DNA from: Streptomyces sp. A 4/2
GTDB lineage: Bacteria > Actinomycetota > Actinomycetes > Streptomycetales > Streptomycetaceae
Reading direction: 5' to 3'
Length of the DNA stretch: 39,382 bases
Assembly (NCBI RefSeq): GCF_940670765.1
Contig: NZ_CALNVW010000040.1
Span: 1 to 39,382 of the forward strand
Part shown: positions 7,716 to 14,108 of the stretch, in pieces
Numbering within the stretch: position 1 is the first letter of the stretch
Layout: each line of letters starts with the position of its first letter
Program-made: the position numbers and the translations under genes
Notes under the pieces: model-generated
What the model was told of the DNA's origin: nothing
The model's input: only the letters and a program-made list of their open reading frames with translations
The model's database searches: none

Positions 7716-8636
7716 ATGAAGTTCCGCAAGTCCGCTGCCTTCGCGACGATCGCCGTCCTCGCCCTCACCGGAACCGCCTGCGGCGGGAAGTCGGGCTCCG
7801 CCGGCGACCAGGCCGCCAACCCGGCCGGTGGCAAGGACGCTCCCAAGCTCCCGGCCTACACGGTCGCGAAGAACGTCACTCTGGACTCTCCGACGCTCAA
7901 GGCGGCCCAGAAGCGCGGCAAGCTGGTCATCGGCGCCAAGGCCGACCAGCCGTACCTCGGCTTCGAGGACCAGTCGACGAAGGAGCGCTCCGGCTTCGAC
8001 GTCGAGCTCGCCAGGATGGTCGCTGCCGACCTCGGCTTCAGCAAGGACCAGATCGAGTGGAAGACGGTGGACTCCGGCATCCGCGAGACCGCGATCTCCA
8101 AGGGTCAGGTCGACTACTTCGTCGGTACGTACACCATCAACGACGAGCGCAAGAAGCTCGTCGGGTTCGCGGGCCCGTACTACAAGGCCGGCGCGGACCT
8201 GCTCGTCCGCAAGGACGAGACGGGTATCACCGGACCCACCGCGCTGAAGGGCAAGAAGGTCTGCTCGATCAAGGGCTCGACGCCTCTTGAGGAGATCAAG
8301 AAGCCCAAGTACGGAGCCAAGACCACCGAGCTCGCCAAGTACTCCGACTGCGTCCAGGAACTGCTGACCAAGCAGGTCGACGCGGTCACCACCGACGACG
8401 CGATCCTCAAGGGGTACGCGGCGCAGAACCCGAAGAAGCTCAAGGTGATCGGCCAGCCGTTCACCCAGGAGCCCTACGGCGTCGGCCTGAGCAAGGGCGA
8501 CAAGGCCCTCCGTGACTTCATCGACACGTCGATCGAGAACCACGTCAAGGACGGCACGTACAAGAAGATCTACGAGGCGACGCTCGGCCTGTCCGGCTCC
8601 GCCTACGTCGCACCGCCGGCCGTCGAGCGCTACTGA
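7716..8636 (+). CDS. gluB: Glutamate ABC transporter substrate-binding lipoprotein GluB
   Basis: A 306-residue type-II periplasmic-binding-fold protein (SBP_bac_3 family) that delivers glutamate to GluCD. The N-terminal signal peptide ends in LALTGTACGG, a lipobox-like sequence with the acylated cysteine about 22 residues in, so the protein should be a membrane-tethered lipoprotein. The domain shows GKLVIGAKADQPYLG, SGFDVELARMVA, RETAISKGQVDYFVGTYT, and LVRKDE before the second lobe. The start chosen is ATG at 7716 because the AAAGGG ribosome site at 7701-7706 is 9 nt away. The ATG at 7707 abuts that site and is less likely. A 26-nt perfect palindrome follows the stop before gluC. Confidence 0.94.
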   Translation: MKFRKSAAFATIAVLALTGTACGGKSGSAGDQAANPAGGKDAPKLPAYTVAKNVTLDSPTLKAAQKRGKLVIGAKADQPYLGFEDQSTKERSGFDVELARMVAADLGFSKDQIEWKTVDSGIRETAISKGQVDYFVGTYTINDERKKLVGFAGPYYKAGADLLVRKDETGITGPTALKGKKVCSIKGSTPLEEIKKPKYGAKTTELAKYSDCVQELLTKQVDAVTTDDAILKGYAAQNPKKLKVIGQPFTQEPYGVGLSKGDKALRDFIDTSIENHVKDGTYKKIYEATLGLSGSAYVAPPAVERY

Positions 8637-8671
8637 TCAGCGTCCGACCCGCCGCCTCCCTTCGCGCTGAA

Positions 8672-8697
8672 GCGCCCCGTACCCGGGTACGGGGCGC
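8672..8697 (+). promoter_or_regulatory. Perfect palindrome between gluB and gluC
   Basis: Positions 8672-8684 and 8685-8697 are exact reverse complements (13 bp each, no designed loop). As RNA this would form a very stable hairpin just after gluB. It has no T tract, and the operon evidently continues into gluC 46 nt later. It may be a partial terminator or a 3'-end stabiliser that raises gluB mRNA above the permease mRNAs, as intercistronic hairpins do in other binding-protein operons. Confidence 0.65.
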
Positions 8698-8742
8698 CGC
8701 GCCCCTTGTCTTCCAGCCGCTGCCCGCCGACGCGGAGACCTC

Positions 8743-9390
8743 ATGAACGTACTGCTCGACAACTTTCCGGCGTTCCGCGACGGCTTCATAGGAACCGTGT
8801 CGATCACCGCCGTCAGTTCGGTTATCGCCCTGGTGCTCGGCATCGTCATCGCCGGGTTCCGGGTATCGCCTGTGCCCCCGCTGCGGTTCTTCGGAACGGC
8901 CTGGGTCACACTTCTGCGCAACACCCCGTTGACTCTGCTGTTCCTCGTCGCCACCTTCGTGGTCCCCGAGATCCTCTTCCCGGGCATGAGCCCCTTCGTG
9001 CTCGCCTCGCTCGCGCTCGGTTTCTACACCTCGTCCTTCGTCTGCGAAGCCGTCAGGTCCGGCATCGGTACGGTCCCGCTCGGTCAGGCCGAGGCAGCCC
9101 GTTCGCTCGGGATGAGCTTCTTCCAGACCTTGCAGATGATCGTTCTGCCGCAGGCGACCCGAACCGTCATCGCACCGCTGAGCAGCATCATCATCGCGCT
9201 CACCAAGAACTCGGCGATCGCCGGTGCCTTCAGCGTCACCGAACTCTTCGGCTGGCAGAAGACCTTGAGTGACCGGGGCTACGGCATCGCGCCCATCTTC
9301 CTCTGGGTCGCCCTCGGCTACCTGGTCATCACCTTCGCCATCAGCGGTGTCTTCCGCCTGGTAGAGCGCCGTATGGAGGTCGCACGATGA
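8743..9390 (+). CDS. gluC: Glutamate ABC transporter permease GluC
   Basis: A 215-residue inner-membrane permease of the polar amino-acid HisM type with about five transmembrane helices. The EAA loop that contacts the ATPase is seen as EAARSLGMS followed by the LPQA end. The start is ATG at 8743 with GGAG at 8734-8737. The stop overlaps the gluD start (ATGA), indicating coupled translation of the heterodimer partners. The length is usual for the family. It imports glutamate with GluA, GluB and GluD. Confidence 0.94.
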   Translation: MNVLLDNFPAFRDGFIGTVSITAVSSVIALVLGIVIAGFRVSPVPPLRFFGTAWVTLLRNTPLTLLFLVATFVVPEILFPGMSPFVLASLALGFYTSSFVCEAVRSGIGTVPLGQAEAARSLGMSFFQTLQMIVLPQATRTVIAPLSSIIIALTKNSAIAGAFSVTELFGWQKTLSDRGYGIAPIFLWVALGYLVITFAISGVFRLVERRMEVAR

Positions 9391-10262
9391 GTGCCAGCGT
9401 GCTGTACGACGCGCCGGGCCCCAAGGCCGTCGTCCGCAACCGTATCTACGCCGTCATCGGCAGCGTGGCCATCCTCGCGCTGCTCGTCGTCAGCATCATG
9501 CGGCTCGCCGACAAGGGCGACCTCGCCGGCGGCATGTGGGACATCTTCAACTACGCGGGCATCCGGCAGAACATCGCCGACGCCCTGGTGGCAACGCTGA
9601 AGGCCTTCGGTCTGGCCGCGGTCGGATCGATCGTGCTGGGTCTGGTCCTGGTCGTCGGCCGGCTCTCCGACCACCGCCCGATCCGCTGGCTGGCCACCGC
9701 GTTCATCGAGCTGTTCCGCTCCATCCCGCTGCTGATCACCATCTACGCGATCTGGGTCGGCTTCCTCACCGACTACTCGATGTGGGCGCTGGCGCTGGGG
9801 CTGTCGATCTACAACGGCTGTGTCCAGGCCGAGGTCCTCAGGGCGGGCATCAACTCCGTACCGAAGGGGCAGCGCGAGGCCGCCTACGCGCTGGGTCTGA
9901 ACAAGACGCAGGTCATGGTGAGCGTGCTGCTGCCGCAGGCGATCCGTGCGATGCTGCCGACGATCATCAGCCAGCTGGTGGTCACGCTCAAGGACACGTC
10001 GCTCGGCTACATCATCCTGTACCCCGAACTCCTCGCGACCGCACGGCTGATCGCGGCCAACACCCCGGTCGACGGCCAGTATCCGTACGTCTCGACGATC
10101 GTCGTGATCGGTGTCATCTACATCGCGATGTGTCTGCTGCTCTCGGCGCTCGCCACCTGGATCGAGAAGCGTGGACGCCGGGCCAGGACGAGCATCACGG
10201 TGGCCCCGGCCGCCCAGCCGGTCACGCCGTCGGAGATCACGGCTCCTCCTGCGGCCGACTAG
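9387..10262 (+). CDS. gluD: Glutamate ABC transporter permease GluD
   Basis: A 291-residue second permease of the glutamate importer. It is longer than GluC because of an N-terminal extension with an extra membrane helix (about residues 22-43) and a polar C-terminal tail rich in Pro and Ala. The EAA loop reads EAAYALGLNKTQ followed by LPQA. The start ATG overlaps the gluC stop by 4 nt. It is the last gene of gluABCD, and the operon ends at the hairpin 10309-10342. Confidence 0.94.
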   Translation: MSASVLYDAPGPKAVVRNRIYAVIGSVAILALLVVSIMRLADKGDLAGGMWDIFNYAGIRQNIADALVATLKAFGLAAVGSIVLGLVLVVGRLSDHRPIRWLATAFIELFRSIPLLITIYAIWVGFLTDYSMWALALGLSIYNGCVQAEVLRAGINSVPKGQREAAYALGLNKTQVMVSVLLPQAIRAMLPTIISQLVVTLKDTSLGYIILYPELLATARLIAANTPVDGQYPYVSTIVVIGVIYIAMCLLLSALATWIEKRGRRARTSITVAPAAQPVTPSEITAPPAAD

Positions 10263-10308
10263 GCCTGTAGGCACCTCGGCCGGTGGTCAGCCGGTCGTCG
10301 TACGAAAT

Positions 10309-10342
10309 GTGGCGCTCGGTCAGCCGACGGACCGAGCGCCAC
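10309..10342 (+). terminator. gluABCD terminator hairpin
   Basis: GTGGCGCTCGGTC (10309-10321) and GACCGAGCGCCAC (10330-10342) form a perfect 13-bp stem with an 8-nt loop, 46 nt after the gluD stop. No long T run follows. The rest of 10263-10524 shows no gene. Confidence 0.8.
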
Positions 10343-10524
10343 GTTCTCGTGCCCGGGACCACCCGTTGGGCCGGACCGACCCCGTTCAGCAGGGCATACG
10401 GCCCCACCTGCCCTCCTCGTCACTTGACGCAAGCACGCGCAGTGGGTTGCATACGTTCTGTGATCGTGCACCGGGCTCAACCTGCCATCATTCACTTCTC
10501 CGTACGGGCGCGAGGAGCCGCATC

Positions 10525-12123
10525 GTGGACCCGGTGATCGTCGTCGGCGCGGGTCCCGTCGGGCTCGCGCTGGCCCTGGCACTCGCCGCGCAGGACGTCC
10601 CGTCCGTCGTACTCGACGAGGGTGCGGGCGAAGGCGAACCGCGCCCGGCCCGCACCGTCGTGCTGCGGCCCGACACCGTCGCGTTCATCGAGCGGGTCGG
10701 GGGTGCCGTCGCTCCCGACGAGGCTGCCCGTTGGGCCGCCTGGCGGTCCATCAGGCGCAATCAGCAGACGCAACATGTCGACTTCGACGAGTTCGGGGCG
10801 GGCGAGCCCTCGCCGCTGCACCTTCCGCAGCACGCCCTCACCCGTGGGCTGCGGGCCGCGGTCGCCGAGCAGAAGCTCGTGAAGCTGGTTCACCGCAGCC
10901 GGGTCGACACGGTCGAACAGGACCGCAGCGGCATCACCGTGCACACCGACGACCCGCAGGCCACGTGGTGGCGGGGCAGCTATCTGGTCGGGTGCGACGG
11001 CGCCCGGTCCACCGTCCGCAAGCTGCTCGACATCCGTTTCCCCGGCCGCACGGCGGTGGAGCGGCACGCGGTCGCCGCACTGCGCGCCGAACTGCCGTGG
11101 CCCGGCGAGGCACTTCTGCACCGGATGCCGCCGTGGCGCACCGGCGGCGAGGAAGTGACGGCCCGTCCGCTGCCGGACGATGTCTGGCGGATCGACTGGC
11201 TGCTGCCCCCACGCGCCGAACTGGTCACCCCCGAGGCACTGGTGGCCCGCGTACGGGCCGCCCTGGCGGGCTGGTGCGGTGAGACACCTCCGTACGAGCT
11301 GATCGACACCGGTGTGTACACGCTGCACCACCGGCTGGCCCGGTCCTGGCGGGTGGGCAGGGCGTTCCTCGCGGGGGACGCCGCGCATCTGCTCGGGGCG
11401 CTCGGCACCCAGGAGCTCGACGAGGGGCTGCGGGACGCCGACAACCTCGCCTGGAAACTTGCGCTGGCCTGGCATCACGGCGCTTCGGAGCTGCTGCTCG
11501 ACAGCTACCAGGCCGAGCGCCGCACCCAGGTGGCCGCACGGCTGCGCGCCGCCGACCAGTCGCTGCCGATACTGCGTGGTGGCGGTGGGCTGCGAGCGTA
11601 TCTGCCCGGTAGCGCCCGAGGTCACGACGCGCTTCTCGCGGACGGCCATCTGGGAAGTGGCGCGCTGGGCGCACCCCCGGTGTACGACCGCTCCCCCCTC
11701 GCACCCGCGCCCACCCCCTCCCGAACGGCCGTCGGCACCGAGGCCGGTGGGCCCGTCGCCGATGTACGGGTGACCGCGCCGGACGGCAACACCGTACGGC
11801 TGCGTGAGCGCCTCGGACACGGCCTGTTGGTGGTGCTGGTCGCCCCCGGTACGGGGGTGTGGGACCGTCGGCACTGGCTGACCGCAGGCGTGATGCCGCG
11901 CCTGGCCGCCGCGGTGACCGCGCTGCCGGTGAAGGGTGAACTCCTGGTGGCCGAGACGTACCCGGGGGCGTCGGCACACACCGTGCTGCTGGTACGTCCC
12001 GACGGCCATCTGGTGGCCGCCTTCAACGGGGTACGCCCCGCTGAACTCTACGCAGCCGCCGACGCGGTGCGCGGGGGCGGCGCCACAGCGGTACGGGAGG
12101 AGAGCACCGCAGACGTCAATTGA
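10525..12123 (+). CDS. FAD-dependent monooxygenase (aromatic hydroxylase family)
   Basis: A 532-residue group A flavoprotein monooxygenase. The FAD Rossmann motif GAGPVG is at residues 8-13, the DG motif (GCDGARSTVRK) around 158-159, and the GD motif (FLAGDAAH) at 284-288. The C-terminal part (about 400-520) resembles the thioredoxin-like tail of phenol-hydroxylase relatives. Such enzymes hydroxylate aromatic substrates using NAD(P)H and oxygen, but the substrate is unknown here. The start is GTG at 10525 with GAGGAG about 8 nt upstream; the frame stays open further upstream, but there the codons look like non-coding sequence. Its stop overlaps the candidate promoter of the leader peptide that precedes cysteine dioxygenase. 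A functional link to the downstream sulfur genes is only positional. Confidence 0.9.
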   Translation: MDPVIVVGAGPVGLALALALAAQDVPSVVLDEGAGEGEPRPARTVVLRPDTVAFIERVGGAVAPDEAARWAAWRSIRRNQQTQHVDFDEFGAGEPSPLHLPQHALTRGLRAAVAEQKLVKLVHRSRVDTVEQDRSGITVHTDDPQATWWRGSYLVGCDGARSTVRKLLDIRFPGRTAVERHAVAALRAELPWPGEALLHRMPPWRTGGEEVTARPLPDDVWRIDWLLPPRAELVTPEALVARVRAALAGWCGETPPYELIDTGVYTLHHRLARSWRVGRAFLAGDAAHLLGALGTQELDEGLRDADNLAWKLALAWHHGASELLLDSYQAERRTQVAARLRAADQSLPILRGGGGLRAYLPGSARGHDALLADGHLGSGALGAPPVYDRSPLAPAPTPSRTAVGTEAGGPVADVRVTAPDGNTVRLRERLGHGLLVVLVAPGTGVWDRRHWLTAGVMPRLAAAVTALPVKGELLVAETYPGASAHTVLLVRPDGHLVAAFNGVRPAELYAAADAVRGGGATAVREESTADVN

Positions 12124-12148
12124 CCGTCACTGGCGCACATGGTGTACT
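12120..12148 (+). promoter_or_regulatory. Candidate promoter of the leader peptide/cysteine dioxygenase operon
   Basis: TTGACC at 12120-12125 and TGTACT at 12143-12148 are separated by 17 nt, close to the vegetative Streptomyces consensus. Transcription would begin near 12155-12156, exactly at the GTG of the short ORF, so the mRNA would be leaderless. The -35 box overlaps the stop codon of the upstream FAD gene. Confidence 0.55.
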
Positions 12149-12155
12149 GCGGAGC

Positions 12156-12242
12156 GTGACCGACACCGATGTGCGCCTGTGGCGGAGGGTCCATATGGAC
12201 CTCGTCCGCTATGCGGGCTGCATGTGTCGCCCGTCCTGCTGA
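12156..12242 (+). CDS. Putative cysteine-responsive leader peptide (28 aa)
   Basis: GTG at 12156 opens a 28-codon ORF ending with TGA at 12240-12242. Its second half reads RRVHMDLVRYAGCMCR and then PSC before the stop. It resembles a family of short actinobacterial leader peptides (consensus around RRHVDLxRxxSAxCR) that lie upstream of sulfur-metabolism genes. Three cysteine codons fall in the last seven sense codons. The predicted promoter places the transcription start on the GTG. A self-complementary segment (12258-12289) follows before cysteine dioxygenase starts at 12319. I infer ribosome-mediated attenuation or coupling that senses charged tRNA-Cys. The ORF is too short for standard gene calling. 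The family match is from memory; the mechanism is inference. Confidence 0.65.
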   Translation: MTDTDVRLWRRVHMDLVRYAGCMCRPSC

Positions 12243-12257
12243 TTCGCCTCTCTCCCT

Positions 12258-12289
12258 CGTGCCCGCACCGCGCTGCAGCGCTGCCGCAC
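12258..12289 (+). promoter_or_regulatory. Candidate attenuator hairpin before cysteine dioxygenase
   Basis: The outer arms CGTGC (12258-12262) and GCACG (12285-12289) enclose the palindrome GCGCTG/CAGCGC (12270-12281). This lies 16 nt after the leader-peptide stop and 30 nt before the cysteine dioxygenase start. A competing short stem CGGGC/GCCCG at about 12214-12233 places the Cys codons in its loop. Together they could form the alternative structures expected of an attenuator. Confidence 0.4.
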
Positions 12290-12318
12290 GCCCTCGCGAA
12301 CCATTCCGGACGGTCACC

Positions 12319-12882
12319 ATGTCTCCCTCCGCGCCTCTTCCTGTCCCCACGCCCGCACGCCCCTCGGCACCCACTGCGGCACCCACTGCGGCACCCACTG
12401 CGGCCGAACTGCTCGACTTCGTACGCCGGACCGCCGCCGACTCCGGTCTCATCGCCTCGCTCCCCCTCGATCCGGAGGGCCGCAGCTGGATCCGGCTGGA
12501 CGGACCCGGTGGGAGCGAGGCCTGGCTGATCGGCTGGCCGCCCGGTACCGGCACCGGCTGGCACGACCACGGCGGCTCGCAGGGTGCTTTTGCCACAGCT
12601 GCCGGCACGCTCACGGAGGACTCGCTGGCCGTACGACTGCCCACCGAAGGCTGGAAGACCCTGGAGCTGGCCGAAGGGGTCGACCGCACCCGGCAGTTGA
12701 CGCCCGGCGACGGCCGGGCCTTCGGGGCACACCATGTGCACCAGGTGCTCAACGAGTCCACGGCCGAGCACGCGGTCTCGGCGCACGCCTACTATCCGCC
12801 GCTGCCGCTGATGCGTCGGTACAGCCGCAACGGTCCGCTGCTCCGTCTTGAGCAGGTGGAGCTGCCCGGGGAGTGGGAATGA
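12319..12882 (+). CDS. Cysteine dioxygenase (type I, cupin)
   Basis: A 187-residue cupin that should oxidise L-cysteine to cysteine sulfinic acid with a mononuclear iron. The iron ligands are H82 and H84 (WHDHGGS) and H141 (VHQVLN). S154, H156 and Y158 match the Ser-His-Tyr catalytic triad of mammalian enzymes. The residue equivalent to the cross-linking cysteine is glycine (G89), as is usual in bacterial enzymes. The start is ATG at 12319 (MSPSAPLP); the frame is open upstream but overlaps the leader peptide there. A threefold 12-nt repeat encodes (APTA)3 at residues 17-29. The stop overlaps the rhodanese start. It is likely controlled by the upstream leader. Confidence 0.9.
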   Translation: MSPSAPLPVPTPARPSAPTAAPTAAPTAAELLDFVRRTAADSGLIASLPLDPEGRSWIRLDGPGGSEAWLIGWPPGTGTGWHDHGGSQGAFATAAGTLTEDSLAVRLPTEGWKTLELAEGVDRTRQLTPGDGRAFGAHHVHQVLNESTAEHAVSAHAYYPPLPLMRRYSRNGPLLRLEQVELPGEWE

Positions 12883-13265
12883 GCGGGCCGGTCTCCATCG
12901 ACGAGCTGCTGGAGAAGGTCCGGGCCGGTCTCGACCGGCTCGGACCGCAGGAGGCGCTGGACGCCGCGCGGGACGGGGCCCTGCTGGTGGACATCCGGTA
13001 CGCGGAACTGCGCGAGCGGGACGGGCTGATCCCCGGGGCCCTGGTCGTCGAGCGCAACGAGCTGGAATGGCGACTCGATCCGCAGGGCAGCCATCGGGCG
13101 GCGGAAGCCACCGGCCACGATCTGCGGGCCGTGGTGATCTGCAACGAGGGATACGCGTCGTCCCTCGCCGCGGCATCCCTGCGACAGCTGGGACTGCACC
13201 GGGCGACGGATCTGATCGGCGGGTTCCAGGCCTGGCGCGCCGCAGGACTCCCGGTCGACAACTGA
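12879..13265 (+). CDS. Rhodanese-like sulfurtransferase
   Basis: A 128-residue single-domain rhodanese. The catalytic cysteine is C88 in the loop CNEGYAS, and the CH2-like end reads LIGGFQAWRAAGLPV. These enzymes transfer sulfane sulfur to thiophilic acceptors such as thiols. The ATG overlaps the cysteine dioxygenase TGA (ATGA), so the two are translationally coupled, which suggests a joint role in disposing of excess cysteine sulfur. The usual rhodanese length is 100-130 residues. A block of 40-bp tandem repeats begins 16 nt after the stop. Confidence 0.92.
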   Translation: MSGPVSIDELLEKVRAGLDRLGPQEALDAARDGALLVDIRYAELRERDGLIPGALVVERNELEWRLDPQGSHRAAEATGHDLRAVVICNEGYASSLAAASLRQLGLHRATDLIGGFQAWRAAGLPVDN

Positions 13266-13280
13266 CCTCCCCGTGCACCG

Positions 13281-13380
13281 GCCGGTTACGTCGGCAGGTC
13301 GGCTACGGCTACGTCGGTCGGCCGGTTACGTCGGCAGGTCGGCTACGGCTACGTCGGTCGGCCGGTTACGTCGGCAGGTC
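13281..13380. repeat. 40-bp tandem repeat, 2.5 copies
   Basis: 13281-13320 and 13321-13360 are identical 40-bp units, and 13361-13380 repeats the first half of the unit. A degenerate continuation (TGCGTCGGTAGGTCGG) follows to about 13410. It lies in the convergent gap between the rhodanese and recX and contains no credible gene. The exact copies point to recent slippage or duplication. Confidence 0.95.
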
Positions 13381-13450
13381 TGCTGCGTCGGTAGGTCGGG
13401 CCGGTCAGTGGTGTCGATCGGTCAGGCCCACCGGTCTTGGGACTCCCCCT

Positions 13451-13508
13451 TGTCCAGACCCCTTGTCCAGAACTCCCCTGTTCAGAACTTCCCTGCTCAG
13501 AACTCCCC
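13451..13508. repeat. 15-nt tandem repeat spanning the recX stop
   Basis: Three 15-nt units (TGnTCAGAACTnCCC type) lie at 13464-13478, 13479-13493 and 13494-13508, preceded by a 13-nt variant at 13451-13463. The last unit contains the recX stop codon (13497-13499). Because 15 nt is five codons, the neighbouring unit carries a second in-frame TGA at 13482. The end of recX therefore appears to have been duplicated downstream. Confidence 0.85.
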
Positions 13509-14105
13509 GTGTTCCAGGTCCTCCACGTCCTCGCCCTCCTCCTCCAGCGCCCGCCGGACCACCCGCAGGGCCATTCCTTCCGGGTATCCCTTGCGGGCGA
13601 GCATGCCCGCGAGCCGACGCATCCGTTTGTCGCGGTCGAGGCCACGCGTCGAGCGGAGTCTGCGTCCGACCAGCTCGCGGGCCGTCTCCTCTTCCCGCTC
13701 GGAGTCGAGCTGTCCGACGGCCTCGTCGATGAGTGCCGAGTCCACCCCTTTGGTACGGAGCTCCCGCGCGAGCGCCCGTCGGGCCAGCCCTCGTCCATGG
13801 TGCCGCGACTCCACCCAGGCGTCGGCGAAAGCCGCGTCATTGATGAGTCCGACCTCCTCGAAGCGGGACAGCACCTCGTCGGAGACCTCGTCAGGGATGT
13901 CCCGCTTGTGCAGCGCATCGGCCAGCTGCTTACGGGTACGCGCGGTCCCGGTGAGCAGGCGCAGGCAGATCGCCCGCGCCTGCTCAGCCGGATCCTGGGG
14001 CTTCGACGCCTGCGGCTCCCGCTGCTGCCGCTGCCCCGTCGGTGGCCCTTGCGCGTCCCTGACCTCGGAGTCCGTGGCCCCCGGCCATTCGGTTCTCCGG
14101 ACCAT
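13497..14105 (-). CDS. recX: Recombination regulator RecX
   Basis: A 202-residue RecX protein that modulates RecA filaments. The N-terminal roughly 38 residues are a polar, Gln/Pro-rich extension. The conserved three-helix repeats follow, with ICLRLLTGTARTRKQLA, RFEEVGLINDAAFADAWVESR and LARELRTKGVDSALID recognisable. The start ATG lies 3 nt after the recA stop, so translation is likely coupled, as is common for recA-recX. The last coding unit (DLEHGEF) is within a 15-nt tandem repeat that extends past the stop. Confidence 0.95.
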   Translation of the reverse strand: MVRRTEWPGATDSEVRDAQGPPTGQRQQREPQASKPQDPAEQARAICLRLLTGTARTRKQLADALHKRDIPDEVSDEVLSRFEEVGLINDAAFADAWVESRHHGRGLARRALARELRTKGVDSALIDEAVGQLDSEREEETARELVGRRLRSTRGLDRDKRMRRLAGMLARKGYPEGMALRVVRRALEEEGEDVEDLEHGEF

Positions 14106-14108
14106 GAG

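Noticed and set aside
6837..8543. 568-codon minus-strand frame antisense to gluA-gluB
   Set aside because: Shadow of the well-supported gluA and gluB coding sequence.
8672..8697. Full transcription terminator ending the operon after gluB
   Set aside because: gluC and gluD clearly belong to the same importer and start 46 nt later without a convincing promoter, so complete termination is unlikely.
10111..10524. Upstream extension of the FAD monooxygenase frame
   Set aside because: It overlaps the end of gluD and the operon terminator. The FAD motif begins right after the GTG at 10525, which has a ribosome site.
12169..12318. Longer cysteine dioxygenase N-terminus starting at 12169
   Set aside because: The extra 50 residues are not family-like and overlap the leader peptide and attenuator in another frame. 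The ATG at 12319 gives a normal-sized enzyme.
13281..13380. Possible CRISPR array
   Set aside because: The repeats are contiguous with no spacers, and no cas genes are nearby. It is a simple tandem repeat.
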